64,000 bases of DNA from Desulfovibrionaceae bacterium (GTDB taxonomy: Bacteria; Desulfobacterota; Desulfovibrionia; Desulfovibrionales; Desulfovibrionaceae). Location of the stretch: assembly GCA_031082225.1 (NCBI GenBank), contig JAVHLG010000005.1, forward strand, positions 1 to 64,000, written 5' to 3'. Under the pieces are notes generated by a model, which was not told the origin of the DNA, did not search any database, and saw only the letters and a program-made list of their open reading frames with translations. Both the position numbers and the translations under genes were made by a program. Below are positions 28,049-38,207 of the stretch, piece after piece (the first letter of the stretch is position 1; the number at the start of each line of letters is the position of its first letter).

Positions 28049-28501
28049 TCATGCCGCCTCGGTCAAGACCCGCCACAGGCCCTGCCTGCCCTCGGCCTGC
28101 AAAAAGGCGTCGCGGAAACCCTCGTCCGAAAGCAGCCGGGAGATGTGGGCCAGGATGCGCAGATGCATCCCGGCCACATGCTCCGGAGCGATGACCAGAA
28201 AAAAGATGCGGCACGGCTTGAAGTCCAGGGAGTCGAAGTTCACGCCCGCACGGCTTCTGCCCACCACGATGATGATCTGCGACAGTCCGGGCATCTTGCC
28301 ATGGGGGATGGCCACCCCGTCGCCGATGCCGGTGGTCCCCAGGGCCTCGCGTTCCAAGAGAACCCGGTGGGCCTTCTCCATGTCGAAATCGGGGAAGGCC
28401 ACGCCAATGGGGGCCACCAGTTCGGCCAACACGTCGGATTTGTGTGTGGCCCGCATGTCGTCCAGGACGAATTCGGGCCGCAGATACTCCTCAAGCTTCA
28501 T
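28049..28501 (-). CDS. ptsN: PTS nitrogen-regulatory IIA protein
   Basis: The 150-residue protein has the IIA-Ntr/fructose fold with the active histidine in GIGDGVAIPHGKM (near residue 71). These proteins usually regulate other processes by phosphorylation state rather than carry sugar. Its place between hpf and rapZ, downstream of rpoN, is the standard ptsN setting. A 66-base gap separates it from hpf and 134 bases from rapZ. Confidence 0.92.
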   Translation of the reverse strand: MKLEEYLRPEFVLDDMRATHKSDVLAELVAPIGVAFPDFDMEKAHRVLLEREALGTTGIGDGVAIPHGKMPGLSQIIIVVGRSRAGVNFDSLDFKPCRIFFLVIAPEHVAGMHLRILAHISRLLSDEGFRDAFLQAEGRQGLWRVLTEAA

Positions 28502-28567
28502 TGTGTCGTGATTCCCCCAGCCGCATCCCGCGCATGCGGTCCTGTCCCGGATGTTTCGTTGTCGGCG

Positions 28568-29113
28568 TCAGTTGCCGGTCCCAGGGTCGATGAGGCCGAA
28601 ATCGCCGTTTTTGCGCCGGTAGATGACGTTGACGCGTTCCGTGTCGGAGTTCAGGAACACCCTAAACTCGTATCCCAGGGTGTCGAGCTGCATGGCCGCC
28701 TCGTCCACAGACATGGGCTTGGGTTCGTAATGGTCGGATTCGATGATGGTCCGTTCCCGGCCCCCGGAGGCGGAGTCGCTGAAGCTGATGACCTCGGTGC
28801 GCACGGTGTCGGCCCGCTTGCGGCGGTCCTTCTGCTTCTCGCGCATCTTGCGCACCTGGGCCTCGATCTTGTCCAGGATGAGGTCGATGGTGGAATACAT
28901 GTCCTCGGACTCTTCGTGGGCCGAGATGTGCAACAGGTCCGCCGTGAAGACGATATCCGCCATCTGACGGGTTTTTTCCACGCTGAGGTTGACCAAAAGC
29001 TCGGAGGCTTCGCTATTGCCCATATATTTCGTGAGTTTGTCGAAACGCTTCCGGGCGTAGTCACGCAGGTGATCAGACGGTTCAAAGTTCTTGAAGTTGA
29101 ACGTGATGTTCAT
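28568..29113 (-). CDS. hpf: Ribosome hibernation promoting factor, long form
   Basis: The 181-residue protein has the HPF/YfiA N-terminal fold (MNITFNFKNFEPSDHLRDYA, then EASELLVNLSVEKTRQMADI). It also has the C-terminal dimerisation domain of long HPF (KPMSVDEAAMQLDTLGYEFR and VNVIYRRKNGDFGLI). Long HPF forms 100S ribosomes on its own. AGGAGG precedes two adjacent ATGs; the second (29113) has the better spacing. It lies 51 bases downstream of rpoN. Confidence 0.93.
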   Translation of the reverse strand: MNITFNFKNFEPSDHLRDYARKRFDKLTKYMGNSEASELLVNLSVEKTRQMADIVFTADLLHISAHEESEDMYSTIDLILDKIEAQVRKMREKQKDRRKRADTVRTEVISFSDSASGGRERTIIESDHYEPKPMSVDEAAMQLDTLGYEFRVFLNSDTERVNVIYRRKNGDFGLIDPGTGN

Positions 29114-29164
29114 CATGGGCCTCCTGTATGTTCGGCCGTGACGGGTCACGGCGTGTCGGGCGGA

Positions 29165-30601
29165 TCAGAACATATCCTTGCGCTTGGACGAGGACGCGAT
29201 GTCCATGGCCGTGCGGTATTTGGCCACGGTGCGGCGGGCGATGTTGATCTGCAGCCGCTCCTTGAGAATGTCCGCGATGGCCTCGTCGCTGATGGGCTTC
29301 CTGGGATCCTCCGAGGCGATCAACTGGCGGATGGTGGCCTTGACCGATTCCGAGCCCACGGTGCTGCCGTCGTCGAGTTCCAGCGAGCTGTTGAAAAAGA
29401 ACTTGAGCTCGAAGATGCCATGGGGCGTGGCCGCGTATTTGTTGGAGGTGATGCGGCTCACGGTGGATTCGTGCATGCTGATGTCGTCGGCCACATCCTT
29501 GAGGATGAGCGGGCGCAATTTGGTTACGCCCTCCTCGAAAAATCCGCGTTGAAACCGCACAATGCTCTCAAGCACCTTGTATAAGGTGCGTTGGCGTTGA
29601 TACAGGCTTTTCATAAGCCATTCCGCCGAACGCTTCTTGTCCTGGATGTAGTCCCGCTCCTTGTCTCCCTTGGGAATGAAGTCCTCGAGGTACATGGAAC
29701 TGAGCTGGAGCCTGGGCAGGCCCTCCTCGTTCAAGAGGATGATGAAATCTTCGCCGTACTTGTAGATGAAGGCGTCGGGACTGACGTAGATGGGATCGCT
29801 TGAGCCGAAGCTGGCCCCGGGCAGGGGGTCGAGGGTCTGGATGGTGTCCAGGTAGATCTTGAGCTGCTCCATGGTGATCTTGAGCTTCTTCACCAGGGGC
29901 TTGTAGCGCCTCCCCTCCAGGTCTTCCAGGTGTTCGGAGACCAGTTCGACCAAAATGGGGTCTTCGGTCAGGCCCAGAACCTCCATCTGCACCAGCAGGC
30001 ACTCCCGGGGATTGCGGGCCGCCACGCCCACAGGGTCCAACCGCTGCACCTTGTAGAGCGTAGCCTCCACCTCTTCCGGCGTGGTCCCGGTCATGTGGGC
30101 CAGTTCCCCGGCCGTGGCCGACAGATAGCCGGAGGAGTCCAGGCTGCCGCAGATGGCCTCGCCGATGGCCAGTTCCTTTGGGGTGAATTTGGACAGGCGC
30201 ATCTGCCAATCCAGATGGCCTTCCAGGGAGGGCTTGGAGGACAGCCGGGCGTCGAAGGCCATGCCGTCCTCGGGAATCTCTGTCTCGCGGATGTGGGACT
30301 GTACCGGGGTACTGGCGAAATCGCCCAGGTAGTCGTCCCATTCGGCGTTTTTGATCAGCTCCTTTTCGATGGCCGTGTCTTCGCCGCCGACCTTGGGAGC
30401 GTGATCGTCGTCGGCAATCTGCCGGTCGCCCTTCTCCTCCTCCAGGACTTCCTCAAGGAGGGGGTTTTCCATCAATTCCTGTTGGATGCTCTCCACAAGC
30501 TCAAGCCTGGACAGTTGCAGAAGCTTGATGGCCTGCTGCAGTTGGGGGGTCATCACCAACTGCTGGGAAAGTTTGAGCTGTTGCCGCAGTTCCAGCGCCA
30601 T
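29165..30601 (-). CDS. rpoN: RNA polymerase sigma-54 factor
   Basis: This is a full-length 478-residue sigma-54. The Gln/Leu-rich activator-interacting region I is at the start (LKLSQQLVMTPQLQQAIKLL), an acidic region II follows, and the core-binding region leads to the helix-turn-helix. The C-terminal RpoN box reads ARRTVAKYR. Sigma-54 recognises GG/GC promoters at -24/-12 and needs enhancer-binding ATPases. A candidate sigma-54 promoter occurs in this window upstream of cheV. Confidence 0.97.
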   Translation of the reverse strand: MALELRQQLKLSQQLVMTPQLQQAIKLLQLSRLELVESIQQELMENPLLEEVLEEEKGDRQIADDDHAPKVGGEDTAIEKELIKNAEWDDYLGDFASTPVQSHIRETEIPEDGMAFDARLSSKPSLEGHLDWQMRLSKFTPKELAIGEAICGSLDSSGYLSATAGELAHMTGTTPEEVEATLYKVQRLDPVGVAARNPRECLLVQMEVLGLTEDPILVELVSEHLEDLEGRRYKPLVKKLKITMEQLKIYLDTIQTLDPLPGASFGSSDPIYVSPDAFIYKYGEDFIILLNEEGLPRLQLSSMYLEDFIPKGDKERDYIQDKKRSAEWLMKSLYQRQRTLYKVLESIVRFQRGFFEEGVTKLRPLILKDVADDISMHESTVSRITSNKYAATPHGIFELKFFFNSSLELDDGSTVGSESVKATIRQLIASEDPRKPISDEAIADILKERLQINIARRTVAKYRTAMDIASSSKRKDMF

Positions 30602-30747
30602 GGAGTCTCGTTCGTACCTTGTGCTCTCGTTTGAAGGTCATGCGGGCCGCACGGTTTTATGTGTGCGCCCTCGCCGGGGCCTGGGCCGCCTGCGTAGTGC
30701 GATTTATGACACAGACGCCGCGCCCTGGCAACTCGCCGGTCCCGGGG

Positions 30748-31287
30748 CTATCGCTCCCATTTTCGCCACAGGCCCTGCAGCCTTCCCTGGGCCGAAAGCA
30801 GATAGCGGATGGCCTCGCGCACCGCTCCATGTCCGCCCGGACGCCGCGACACCCACAGGGCCATGTCCAGGATCTCAGGCTGGGCGTCGGCCACGGCCAT
30901 GGGCAGCCCCACCCGGGCCATGACCGGGCCGTCCACCCAGTCGTCGCCCAGAAAGGCCGTGTGCTCGAAGGTGAGCCCCTTGCGGGCCAGGATGTCCTCA
31001 AGGATCGGCAGCTTGCGCAGATGGCCGCCGTGGTATTCGACAACGCCGAGCTCCCTGGCCCTGGCCGCAGCCGCCCCCTGGTCCAGGCCGCTGATCATGG
31101 CCACCTCGAGGCCCGCCTCCTGGGCCAGCTTGATGCCCAGGCCGTCATGGACGTGAAAGCGTTTGCGAACGGTTCCCGAGGCATCGTACAGCAAACCGCC
31201 ATCGGTCATGACCCCGTCCACGTCCAAAACCAGAAGGGAGACGCGGCGCGCCCTGGCCGTCAGATCCACGGCCGGGCCCTGCCGCAT
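30748..31287 (-). CDS. kdsC: 3-deoxy-D-manno-octulosonate-8-phosphate phosphatase KdsC
   Basis: The 179-residue HAD-superfamily protein has the nucleophile motif LLVLDVDGVMTDGGLLYD, MISGLDQGAAAARARELG and FLGDDWVDGPVM. It dephosphorylates KDO-8-P in LPS synthesis. The start at 31287 (MRQGPAVDLTARARRVSL) is the nearest ATG ahead of the first strand. pyrG lies just upstream and rpoN 146 bases downstream. The lptC-lptA-lptB genes that often lie between kdsC and rpoN are absent here. Confidence 0.92.
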   Translation of the reverse strand: MRQGPAVDLTARARRVSLLVLDVDGVMTDGGLLYDASGTVRKRFHVHDGLGIKLAQEAGLEVAMISGLDQGAAAARARELGVVEYHGGHLRKLPILEDILARKGLTFEHTAFLGDDWVDGPVMARVGLPMAVADAQPEILDMALWVSRRPGGHGAVREAIRYLLSAQGRLQGLWRKWER

Positions 31288-31369
31288 GGCGTCCGGAAAC
31301 GGACGGAGCGCTGCCGGGTCACGGCGACGGAGGTCACGGACAGGGCCGTCCCGGGGCGTATCGGCCGGG

Positions 31370-33142
<1,773 letters not shown>

Positions 33143-33369
33143 TCACTTTTTTCCCGCGAAACCCATGGAAAAGCCTGGATTTTCCGGTCAGCGCAAGGCC
33201 ATGCGGCCACTGCGCGGGCACAACCGGAAAATGGATTCGGCCGAAGGCGGAGGCGAAGGCCACAGCCTGCCGGGTTCGTGTTGACGCCATGATCCGGGCC
33301 ATTTATGTTCCGCCCCGAAACCTAAGCGACCAGCCGTATTTTTTCAAGGAACCCCCCGGAGGAATCGTC

Positions 33370-34182
33370 ATGCCCAGGGTGAAAACCATCGTGATCACCG
33401 GCTTTGGAACCAACTGCGAGGTTGAGTCGGCTTTCGCCGCGACCCAGGCCGGTTCCGACGTCACGGACATCGCCTATTTTTCGGACGTCACGGCCGGGCG
33501 CACCCGGCTTGCCGACTACAACCTCCTGATCTTTCCCGGGGGATTCCTGGACGGCGACGACCTGGGCGCGGCCCAGGCCGCAGCCCTGCGCTGGACCCAC
33601 GCCAAAACCCGCACGGGCGAGGCGGTCATCGACCAGCTCAAGGCCTTTTTCGAGGCCGGCGGGCTGATCCTGGGCATCTGCAACGGCTTTCAACTCCTGG
33701 TTAAAATCGGGCTTTTGCCCGGCCTTTTCGGCAGGTATTTCGTGCGCGAACTGTCGTTGTCCAACAACGATTCCGGCCGTTTCGAGGACCGCTGGGTGAC
33801 GCTTGCGGCCAATCCGGCCTGTCCCTGCGTCTTCACCCGGGGGGTTTCGCGCATCGACCTGCCCGTGCGCCACGGCGAGGGCAAGCTCATCCCCAACAAT
33901 CAGGCCGTGTTGGACGCCCTGTGGGCCGAGAACCTGGTGGCCCTGCAATACGCCGATCCGGCCACGGGCCTGCCCACGGAGAACTATCCCGAAAACCCCA
34001 ACGGCTCCCCCATGGGCATCGCCGGACTCACGGACCCCACGGGCCGCATCCTGGGGCTCATGCCCCATCCCGAGGCCTTCAACCACCCGACCAACCATCC
34101 CGGCTGGACCCGGGGCGAGACCTCGGTCCTGGGCACCGTGCTTCTGGAAAACGGCGTGGCCTACCTCAAATCCTCGACCTGA
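33370..34182 (+). CDS. purQ: Phosphoribosylformylglycinamidine synthase glutaminase subunit
   Basis: The 270-residue class I amidotransferase has its nucleophile in LILGICNGFQLLVKIG and its His/Glu pair in LGLMPHPEAFNHPTNHP. It supplies ammonia to PurL for FGAM formation in purine synthesis. It is longer than the small PurQ of Bacillus (about 227 residues), resembling the longer type. The ATG at 33370 is preceded by GGAGGAA. No purL or purS is adjacent. tadA follows after 87 bases. Confidence 0.9.
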   Translation: MPRVKTIVITGFGTNCEVESAFAATQAGSDVTDIAYFSDVTAGRTRLADYNLLIFPGGFLDGDDLGAAQAAALRWTHAKTRTGEAVIDQLKAFFEAGGLILGICNGFQLLVKIGLLPGLFGRYFVRELSLSNNDSGRFEDRWVTLAANPACPCVFTRGVSRIDLPVRHGEGKLIPNNQAVLDALWAENLVALQYADPATGLPTENYPENPNGSPMGIAGLTDPTGRILGLMPHPEAFNHPTNHPGWTRGETSVLGTVLLENGVAYLKSST

Positions 34183-34269
34183 CCCGCCCCGCCGCCCGGG
34201 CGATCAGGACGCCCCCCCACTGCGACGCGCCCCTGATGAGGACGCAGAGGGAGACGGTCATACCGCCAC

Positions 34270-34884
34270 ATGGAAACCGCCATGGACTCAGTCGACGCCC
34301 CCACCCTGGCTCTGGCCGAAAGGCCGCCCTGCCCGCCCCTGGCGGATTCGTGGGAGGCGGCCATGGAACCGGCCCTGGCCGAGGCCAGGCGCGCGGCCGC
34401 CTTCGGGGACGTGCCCGTGGGCGCGGCCGTCTATTCCCCCCTTGGGGAGCTACTGGCCCGGGCCGGGAATTCCCCCTTGCGTCTTGGGGATCCCACGGCC
34501 CACGCCGAGGTGCTGGCCCTGCGCCAGGCGGCCCAGCGCCTGGGAAACTACCGGCTTTCGGACTGCATCATGGTCTGCACCCTTGAACCGTGCCTGATGT
34601 GCGTGGGGGCCATGGTGCATGCCCGGGTCGGGCTCCTGGTCTATGGCGCGGCGGACCCCAAGGCCGGTGCGGCCGGGAGTCGGCTGGCGGCCATGGATCT
34701 GCCTTTTCTCAACCATCGCTTGAAGGTTTTCGGCGGGATCCGGGACGACGAATGCGCCGAGATGCTGCGGCAGTTTTTCAAGGCCCGGCGGGAGCGTCCG
34801 GCCACGCCGGATGTGGCGGGGATGGCGGGCGCCGCCTGGGTGGAGGCCTCTCCCGGCGGGCCGCTTGGAATCCGAACCGGCTGA
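34270..34884 (+). CDS. tadA: tRNA-specific adenosine deaminase TadA
   Basis: The 204-residue protein has the zinc-binding cytidine-deaminase motifs HAEVLALRQAAQ (HAE catalytic) and TLEPCLMCVGAMVHAR (PCxxC). It converts A34 to inosine in tRNA-Arg(ACG). About 30 residues precede the deaminase fold, so the true start may be later, for example the ATG at 34363. About 25 extra residues follow it. GVGA-type flanks fit TadA better than other deaminases. Confidence 0.9.
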   Translation: METAMDSVDAPTLALAERPPCPPLADSWEAAMEPALAEARRAAAFGDVPVGAAVYSPLGELLARAGNSPLRLGDPTAHAEVLALRQAAQRLGNYRLSDCIMVCTLEPCLMCVGAMVHARVGLLVYGAADPKAGAAGSRLAAMDLPFLNHRLKVFGGIRDDECAEMLRQFFKARRERPATPDVAGMAGAAWVEASPGGPLGIRTG

Positions 34885-34914
34885 AGCAGTGAATCGCCGT
34901 CCAGATGGCTTAAA

Positions 34915-35053
34915 GCGGAAAAATCCGGCCGGAAACCGGAATGGGAAGCATGCCCTCACCCAGGCGGCAGGCCATGGAACATGCTGATCCGGCAGGAATC
35001 CGGAGCGGGACGCGCGGCACCCCGTGGAGCGGGAAAATCCGCCAGGAAACCGG
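34915..35053. repeat. Pair of imperfect 25-base direct repeats before tRNA-Ser
   Basis: The 25-mers at 34915-34939 and 35029-35053 share 22 positions (core AAAATCCG, then GGAAACCGG) and lie 114 bases apart in the gap between tadA and tRNA-Ser. A shorter related piece (TCCGGCAGGAATCCGG) lies between them. Function is unknown. Confidence 0.45.
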
Positions 35054-35064
35054 GCATGAAAGTC

Positions 35065-35093
35065 TTGCCTAATCCACGTGAAGCGGCTATTAT
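35065..35093 (+). promoter_or_regulatory. Sigma-70 promoter for tRNA-Ser
   Basis: TTGCCT (35065-35070), a 17-base spacer and TATTAT (35088-35093) place transcription start about 25 bases before the tRNA. This is a near-consensus stable-RNA promoter. Confidence 0.7.
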
Positions 35094-35125
35094 ACTAAAT
35101 TCATTCGCTGTCGCGAACCGCACGC

Positions 35126-35219
35126 GGAGAGGTACCGAAGTGGCCGTAACGGGCCCGACTCGAAATCGGGTTGTGGGTTAATAGCCTGCACGTGGGTTCG
35201 AATCCCACCCTCTCCGCCA
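35126..35219 (+). tRNA. tRNA-Ser (anticodon CGA)
   Basis: The 94-base class II tRNA has an acceptor stem of GGAGAGG paired with CCTCTCC, discriminator G and an encoded CCA (35217-35219). The anticodon stem CCGACTCGAAATCGG presents CGA. A long variable arm follows, and the T arm reads GTGGGTTCGAATCCCAC. The CGA anticodon reads UCG serine codons. It stands alone, with its own promoter. Confidence 0.96.
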
Positions 35220-35482
35220 CCAGCCCTTCCGAAGCCGTCCGATACCATCCAAACCGACCAGAAAACCCCAGATAAATCAAGCCGTCGCGGTTTCCCTTCG
35301 TCCGACGCCCTGCGTTCATACCCGGGAACATGACCGGATACCTTTCCGGACAACCCGCCATTGTTCGCCGACATGGACTGAGGGGGGCACGCCCGATGCT
35401 CATCAGCAATTCAGAGTCGATAGCCGCTCGTAAATCACTCCATAGAGGACTGTACCGAACACGTGGTTTGCATATTTCTGAC

Positions 35483-35511
35483 TTGACCATACGCTTCTTG
35501 TACTGTATTTT
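35483..35511 (+). promoter_or_regulatory. Candidate sigma-70 promoter for the metalloprotease gene
   Basis: TTGACC (35483-35488), 17 bases and TATTTT (35506-35511) lie about 110 bases upstream of the ATG at 35620, in an AT-rich stretch. The rest of 35220-35619 contains no gene I can support. Confidence 0.55.
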
Positions 35512-35619
35512 TTTCCTAAGCTTTGGACTTCATCCACCTTGTTTCGTCACCCGTAAGCATTCATACGGCGACAGCCTCAATCACGAGTTCCGCACATTCT
35601 GACGTGTACGGAGATTCCC

Positions 35620-37860
35620 ATGCGTCGAAATATCACAAAGGATGGATTTAACTTCATATTATTCTTCATCTCTTTCAATCTGGCCGCACTGCTCCTCTCT
35701 CTGGCTCAGACCGGAAAAGCTTTGGCTGAGGATGACGAACTGCTGCTCCTGACCATTCCCGCCATCCAATCGCCGAAATCGGCCAGTCGCGACATCGACC
35801 CCGCAGGCGGTTCCCTTGCGGTCGGGGCAAGCGTCGTCGTTTTCCCCCCCGCCTCCTTTGATGCTGTCACCACGGTCAGCCTGCGCCAGGAAACCCCGCA
35901 AACCACCTACGGGATGACGCCCGCCGGCAAGGGCTACACCCTGACCATGAACGACGCCTGCCTGCGCCAACAGGCCACCCTCCGCCTGCGTGTGGGCGGA
36001 GCGGACCGCCAGGTGGCCGTGGCCATGGCCGAGACCATCCGGTTCGCGGACAACACGACCAGCGCCGACCCGCCGGGCATCGTGGTCGGGACGGTGTCAG
36101 GCGGTATGCTGACGCTGTCCCTGCCGGCCAGCGCCGAGTGTCCCGCCCCTGTCGTCGGCCAGGCGGCTTTGGCCGACGTGCCTACCAAGCGCGCCATCAC
36201 CTTCTGGGCCATAAGCGGTTTTCGCGCCGAAACCAGCGAGCACTTCTATCTTGTCTACCCCATCGGCATCCTGGGCGAAGAAACCGACTACCCCCAACTC
36301 GTTCTCAATGCCGCCGAATTGGCCTACACCAAGCTGTGCGCCATGGGCTTCGACTTCGCCGCCAGGTTTTCCTGGCCCTTTCGCCTCTATATCGTAAGCG
36401 GCCTCGGCGAAAACGACGCCCAGACGGCCATTCCCCTGTCCGGCAAGCGTTACCAGTACATCGACATCAATGACTCCCTGTGCGCGCCCGGGAAAGAGAA
36501 GGTCATCAAGACCACTCTCGGCCACGAGTTCTTCCACGCCGTCCAGAATCTCTACGACCCGCGTTCGGCCATCGCCATCCGCAACCCGTACTTGGCCGCT
36601 GTCCGCTTCCTGTGGCTGGGTGAAGCCAGTTCCGTGTGGTTCGAATCCTCCATGCTCGACGACGCCACCTATGTATCCCCGGTGTTCCTCACCAATGCCG
36701 ATATGGCCACACACGGCCTGGAGACAGGCACGTCCAGCAAGGAGATCCAAAACATCGGCTACTGGGCCAGCGGTTTTCTGCGCGCCCTGCGCCAGGATCG
36801 AGGCTCCGACGCCTTCATCCTCGACCTCTGGAATGCCGTACGCAGCCAAGGAACCGGAACCACCGGCTATAGCGATCTGCGGGCGCTTATGAACACTGTC
36901 GGCAGCGGCACGCAGCTTGGCGCCAAATGGACGACGTTCAGCAACCGCTACCATACCAGGACGACCGGCTACGCCAACTGGCCCATGCCTCCGAGCGACC
37001 GGAACTGGCTGGCCGCCGCCCAGCCCTCGGCCGACATCGCCACGGAGTTGACGCCCTTTTCCAACCGGAAGCTGCTCTTTTCCTTCAACACCACCCCCGT
37101 CTCCCCAACCTACGTAATCAGCGTGCTGACGCCCTCCCCAAACCTGAATCATGCCCTCTACAAGGGCACCAGCCCGTCAGGACCCTTCACGTCCCTCGGC
37201 AACCTGCGTTTCGGCTTTCCCCGGACCTTCGGCGTGTCCGCAGGCGACATGTACCTGGTGTCCGTCACCAACACCGACGACACCGCGCCCTATACCGCCC
37301 CGGATCGCTCCGTGGTCCACATCGGCCCCCAGAATGTCTGCGCCTTTTGTGAAGAAGTACCGACCACGGCCGTCTATTCCCAGGGTGTTTACGCCGGGGC
37401 CGCCTGGAGATACTGGCGGCCGTCCGCAGGCAGCTCCAACTATTACGCCAGCGCGAGTTATTATGATGCGGCCGCCGCCAAGCCCAAGGAAGTGATCTGC
37501 AACTGGCCGACGACCTTTAGCACGAGATCGGATACCACCTATTACGAATCCGGCGGTCTGGAACGCTTCAGTGCCTACGACACCAACGGTTCGGGTCACG
37601 GAACCTGGTTGTTGTACTACGAAGACGGAGTCCTGTGGTCCGAGATCCATTATGATCACGGGAAGCGCAACGGTCCCTGGCTGGTCAACCAGCCAAACGG
37701 CCAGCCACTCTACCAGGGAACCTACGCCAACGACAAAAAAAACGGAACGTTCACCAAGTACGACGCGGCCGGGACCGCAATCCTGTCCTGCGTTTACGCC
37801 AACAACGAACTGCAATCGGGACCGGCCGACGCCTGCTGGAATGTATTCGGTGATCTGTAG
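35620..37860 (+). CDS. Secreted putative gluzincin metalloprotease with C-terminal MORN-like repeats
   Basis: The 746-residue protein has a hydrophobic N-terminus (NFILFFISFNLAALLLSLAQ) that could be a signal peptide with a likely site after KALA. An Ig-like region follows, then TTLGHEFFHAVQNLYD: HEFFH at residues 302-306 supplies HExxH. Twenty-nine residues after the second histidine, LWLGEASSVWFE offers the third zinc ligand (E335), as in gluzincins. The last 90 residues contain MORN-variant repeats (GTWLLYYEDGVLWSEIHYDH, NGPWLVNQPNGQPLYQGTYA). I know of no family with this combination. It probably acts outside the cytoplasm. It converges on the subtilase gene. The N-terminal coding stretch is AT-rich. 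Confidence 0.75.
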   Translation: MRRNITKDGFNFILFFISFNLAALLLSLAQTGKALAEDDELLLLTIPAIQSPKSASRDIDPAGGSLAVGASVVVFPPASFDAVTTVSLRQETPQTTYGMTPAGKGYTLTMNDACLRQQATLRLRVGGADRQVAVAMAETIRFADNTTSADPPGIVVGTVSGGMLTLSLPASAECPAPVVGQAALADVPTKRAITFWAISGFRAETSEHFYLVYPIGILGEETDYPQLVLNAAELAYTKLCAMGFDFAARFSWPFRLYIVSGLGENDAQTAIPLSGKRYQYIDINDSLCAPGKEKVIKTTLGHEFFHAVQNLYDPRSAIAIRNPYLAAVRFLWLGEASSVWFESSMLDDATYVSPVFLTNADMATHGLETGTSSKEIQNIGYWASGFLRALRQDRGSDAFILDLWNAVRSQGTGTTGYSDLRALMNTVGSGTQLGAKWTTFSNRYHTRTTGYANWPMPPSDRNWLAAAQPSADIATELTPFSNRKLLFSFNTTPVSPTYVISVLTPSPNLNHALYKGTSPSGPFTSLGNLRFGFPRTFGVSAGDMYLVSVTNTDDTAPYTAPDRSVVHIGPQNVCAFCEEVPTTAVYSQGVYAGAAWRYWRPSAGSSNYYASASYYDAAAAKPKEVICNWPTTFSTRSDTTYYESGGLERFSAYDTNGSGHGTWLLYYEDGVLWSEIHYDHGKRNGPWLVNQPNGQPLYQGTYANDKKNGTFTKYDAAGTAILSCVYANNELQSGPADACWNVFGDL

Positions 37861-38098
37861 GCCTCTGGAATCCCTTGCGGCATGAGGCTGGGAAGGTCTC
37901 CGGGGGCACGGCGCGTCGCCAAGCTGCCGTCATCAGGGAGACGGGCGTTTTCGTGCCGGACACTCTCGCCCGGAGCCGACTTGGAGCGTGCTCCCATATG
38001 CTAGAATAATAAGCATACAATGTGACTGCCGCCCTCCCGATAGTCCCTACGCGCCTCTCCGTTCCTCCCATCCGATGGCGCCGCCATCCAAGACGTCG

Positions 38099-38132
38099 CA
38101 AAGCCCCGGTTGTTTTCAAAACCGGGGCTTTG
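38099..38132. terminator. Bidirectional terminator between convergent protease genes
   Basis: CAAAGCCCCGGTT (38099-38111) pairs perfectly with AACCGGGGCTTTG (38120-38132) around GTTTTCAA. It lies between the ends of the metalloprotease and subtilase genes. The U-tract is only the CTTTG within the stem, so efficiency is uncertain. The rest of 37861-38207 shows no gene. Confidence 0.65.
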
Positions 38133-38207
38133 GCATCTGTCATGGCCAGGACCGCATGATCGACCGTGTTTCGGTGAGTGCGGGGGCCAGCGTTGTCCCG
38201 GACCCGC

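Noticed and set aside
26394-29584. Two very long plus-strand ORFs opposite the PTS-rapZ-ptsN-hpf-rpoN genes
   Set aside because: Antisense shadows of well-identified genes; they cross several gene borders.
35090-35490. Minus-strand ORFs across the tRNA-Ser gene
   Set aside because: They translate the tRNA complement into the familiar spurious GFEPT-type peptide.
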